Positions 62,760 through 64,000 of a DNA stretch of 64,000 nt are shown piece by piece. The position numbers were made by a program, and so were the translations under genes. The notes below the pieces were generated by a model, which was not told where the DNA came from, did not search any database, and worked only from the letters and a program-made list of their open reading frames with translations. The stretch comes from Spirodela intermedia (taxonomy: Eukaryota > Streptophyta > Magnoliopsida > Alismatales > Araceae), in NCBI GenBank assembly GCA_902729315.2, contig LR746272.1, positions 10,658,327 through 10,722,326 on the forward strand. Direction: 5' to 3'. Every line of letters starts with the position of its first letter. Positions within the stretch are counted from its first letter, which is position 1.

Positions 62760-64000
62760 TTGGGAGAGACGGATGAACGACTGTAGCGACTCGCACAGAG
62801 TCTTTCAAACGGCGACTCACTTGAGAGGCGCCGTCAAAAATACCCGCCTGTCCCCGTCAACGTTCTTCGTTACTGGAGAAAAGTCAAAGTCCCATCTGAC
62901 CGCAGGATGCACCAACAACAAACTACAACCGTCCGATCCCCCTAACTGCCATCTGTACGCACTCGTGACGGTGCCTTTTTCACTAGTTTCATTGAGGAAG
63001 AATTTGGTGACCGGTGAAACGAGCCGTCTTGTCCAAATCACGGATGGTACGCACTGCAGAATTCTGCTGAGCGGGGACACTCGACAATCGGCCGTTGCCG
63101 TTGTAAGAGCCCGCGATGGCGCGATTAAACGGGAAAGCGGGCAGAACGGAAACTTCTGCACCCCCTCCGGCACGGGGCGGCCGTCTTCAACGTCTCCTCG
63201 CCGCCGCATGCCGACGGGGGAAATAAGCGCCGGCAGTCAGCTTCGTCGAGGCACCGATATCGAACAGCGAATCCAGGAACAGAAATCATGGATGAGACCC
63301 AAGATACTTTCTCAATGTGAAACGCTATGGAGGATACCGGTTTATCTACTCTTCATTCTCGTCGATTTCAAACCCTCTTCGCTTGACGACGATATCCATT
63401 TCCCGGGGAGAGCGAGGAAGCGAGTTTCTTTCATGGGCTTTGGGTTATGAACCGTAGGTAGAGAACAAAGGAGCAGGTAACTCCTAACCCGGACTTCCGA
63501 GCCAAGATCGGTACGAAGAACCTGTCTGAGGATTATGTATAGGACTGAATGGAGTGCGAAAACCAGTGATCCCGAGTGAAGCGAAGCACGTGACACCGCT
63601 TCGGCTTCCTTCAAACGTGGCAGAAGGAGGGAAAGTAGCAGACAAGAACGAGGTCCCAGGGAGGCGAATTTGTCTTCTTCCCCTCCCCAGCACGCCTTCC
63701 CTGGCACCCGTCGCGACCCCCCCGTCTCGTTCTGCGGCTTCGCTGAGGCCATTTGGGGACAAGCCATAGGACGCCGTCCGGTAAGAGGGCCTCTCTTTCT
63801 CGTCTATCTCGCTCTCGGATGGGATTCTTCTCTGTGGCGAACTGCGTCAATACAAGACAACTATCGGAAGAAAGGACTGGGGAGAGGAAAGAAAGGTGAT
63901 ATCGGTGCATATAATACACTGAAAGATAAGTTGACGGGATTTAATAAATCACGCGCAAAATGAAGCTGCACTTACCGTGCGTACTGAGATTTCGCCTGAC
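62760..64000. other. Sequence upstream of OFP, no gene recognised
   Basis: Balanced composition and several long overlapping frames on both strands (plus 62,518-63,450; minus 63,342-63,767), none resembling a known family. It likely contains the OFP upstream regulatory region. Confidence 0.4.

Noticed and set aside
62518-63450. 310-codon plus-strand frame upstream of OFP
   Set aside because: It opens with Arg/Glu codons from a (GA)n microsatellite and then shows no family resemblance; GA repeats lack stops in most frames, so length is not evidence.

Overview
This is a window of nuclear DNA from a flowering plant. Genes have GT-AG introns, there are BURP, YUCCA and OVATE family genes, much of the intergenic space is AT-rich degenerate Ty1/copia retrotransposon sequence, and (GA)n, (CT)n, (TA)n and (CA)n microsatellites are frequent. 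The GC-rich exons suggest a monocot, but that is inference and no species is claimed.

Positions 1-43,250 hold a locus of RD22-like BURP-domain genes. Three BURP genes look intact on the + strand (12,176-13,294; 18,034-19,152; 32,272-33,391). One intact gene (42,042-43,242) and one broken gene (37,309-38,418) lie on the - strand. A further 5' fragment (2,411-2,738) and three 3' fragments (9,490-9,857; 15,312-15,708; 21,530-26,510, split by a transposon) are dead copies. The + strand part is a tandem array with a period near 5.86 kb. Each unit runs: BURP gene, AT-richer downstream spacer, a conserved non-BURP module, a truncated BURP exon 3, a 1.5-2 kb spacer, then the next gene. Genes 1 and 2 encode identical proteins inside a roughly 2.4 kb near-identical tract whose flanks are clearly more diverged, which points to recent gene conversion.

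Transposons invaded the array repeatedly. A copia relic (about 3.7-9.4 kb) sits next to the first dead BURP copy. A complete minus-strand copia element (21,694-26,330) has recognisable LTRs and a 5-bp target duplication inside a BURP fragment. A second relic of the first copia family (about 27.0-30.75 kb) sits in the unit spacer. A 1.22-kb solo-LTR-like insertion (33,486-34,709) lies just behind gene 3. Window start 1-365 is another copia gag fragment.

Positions 43,250-52,190 are mostly non-coding with simple repeats. A four-exon YUCCA-type flavin monooxygenase gene (auxin biosynthesis) lies at 52,200-55,074 (+). After about 6.3 kb without a recognised gene, a single-exon OVATE family protein gene lies at 61,395-62,441 (-). 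The YUCCA and OFP genes are single genes with no visible link to the BURP array. Gene models were spliced by eye from conserved splice sites and family similarity; no alignment or database search was run.
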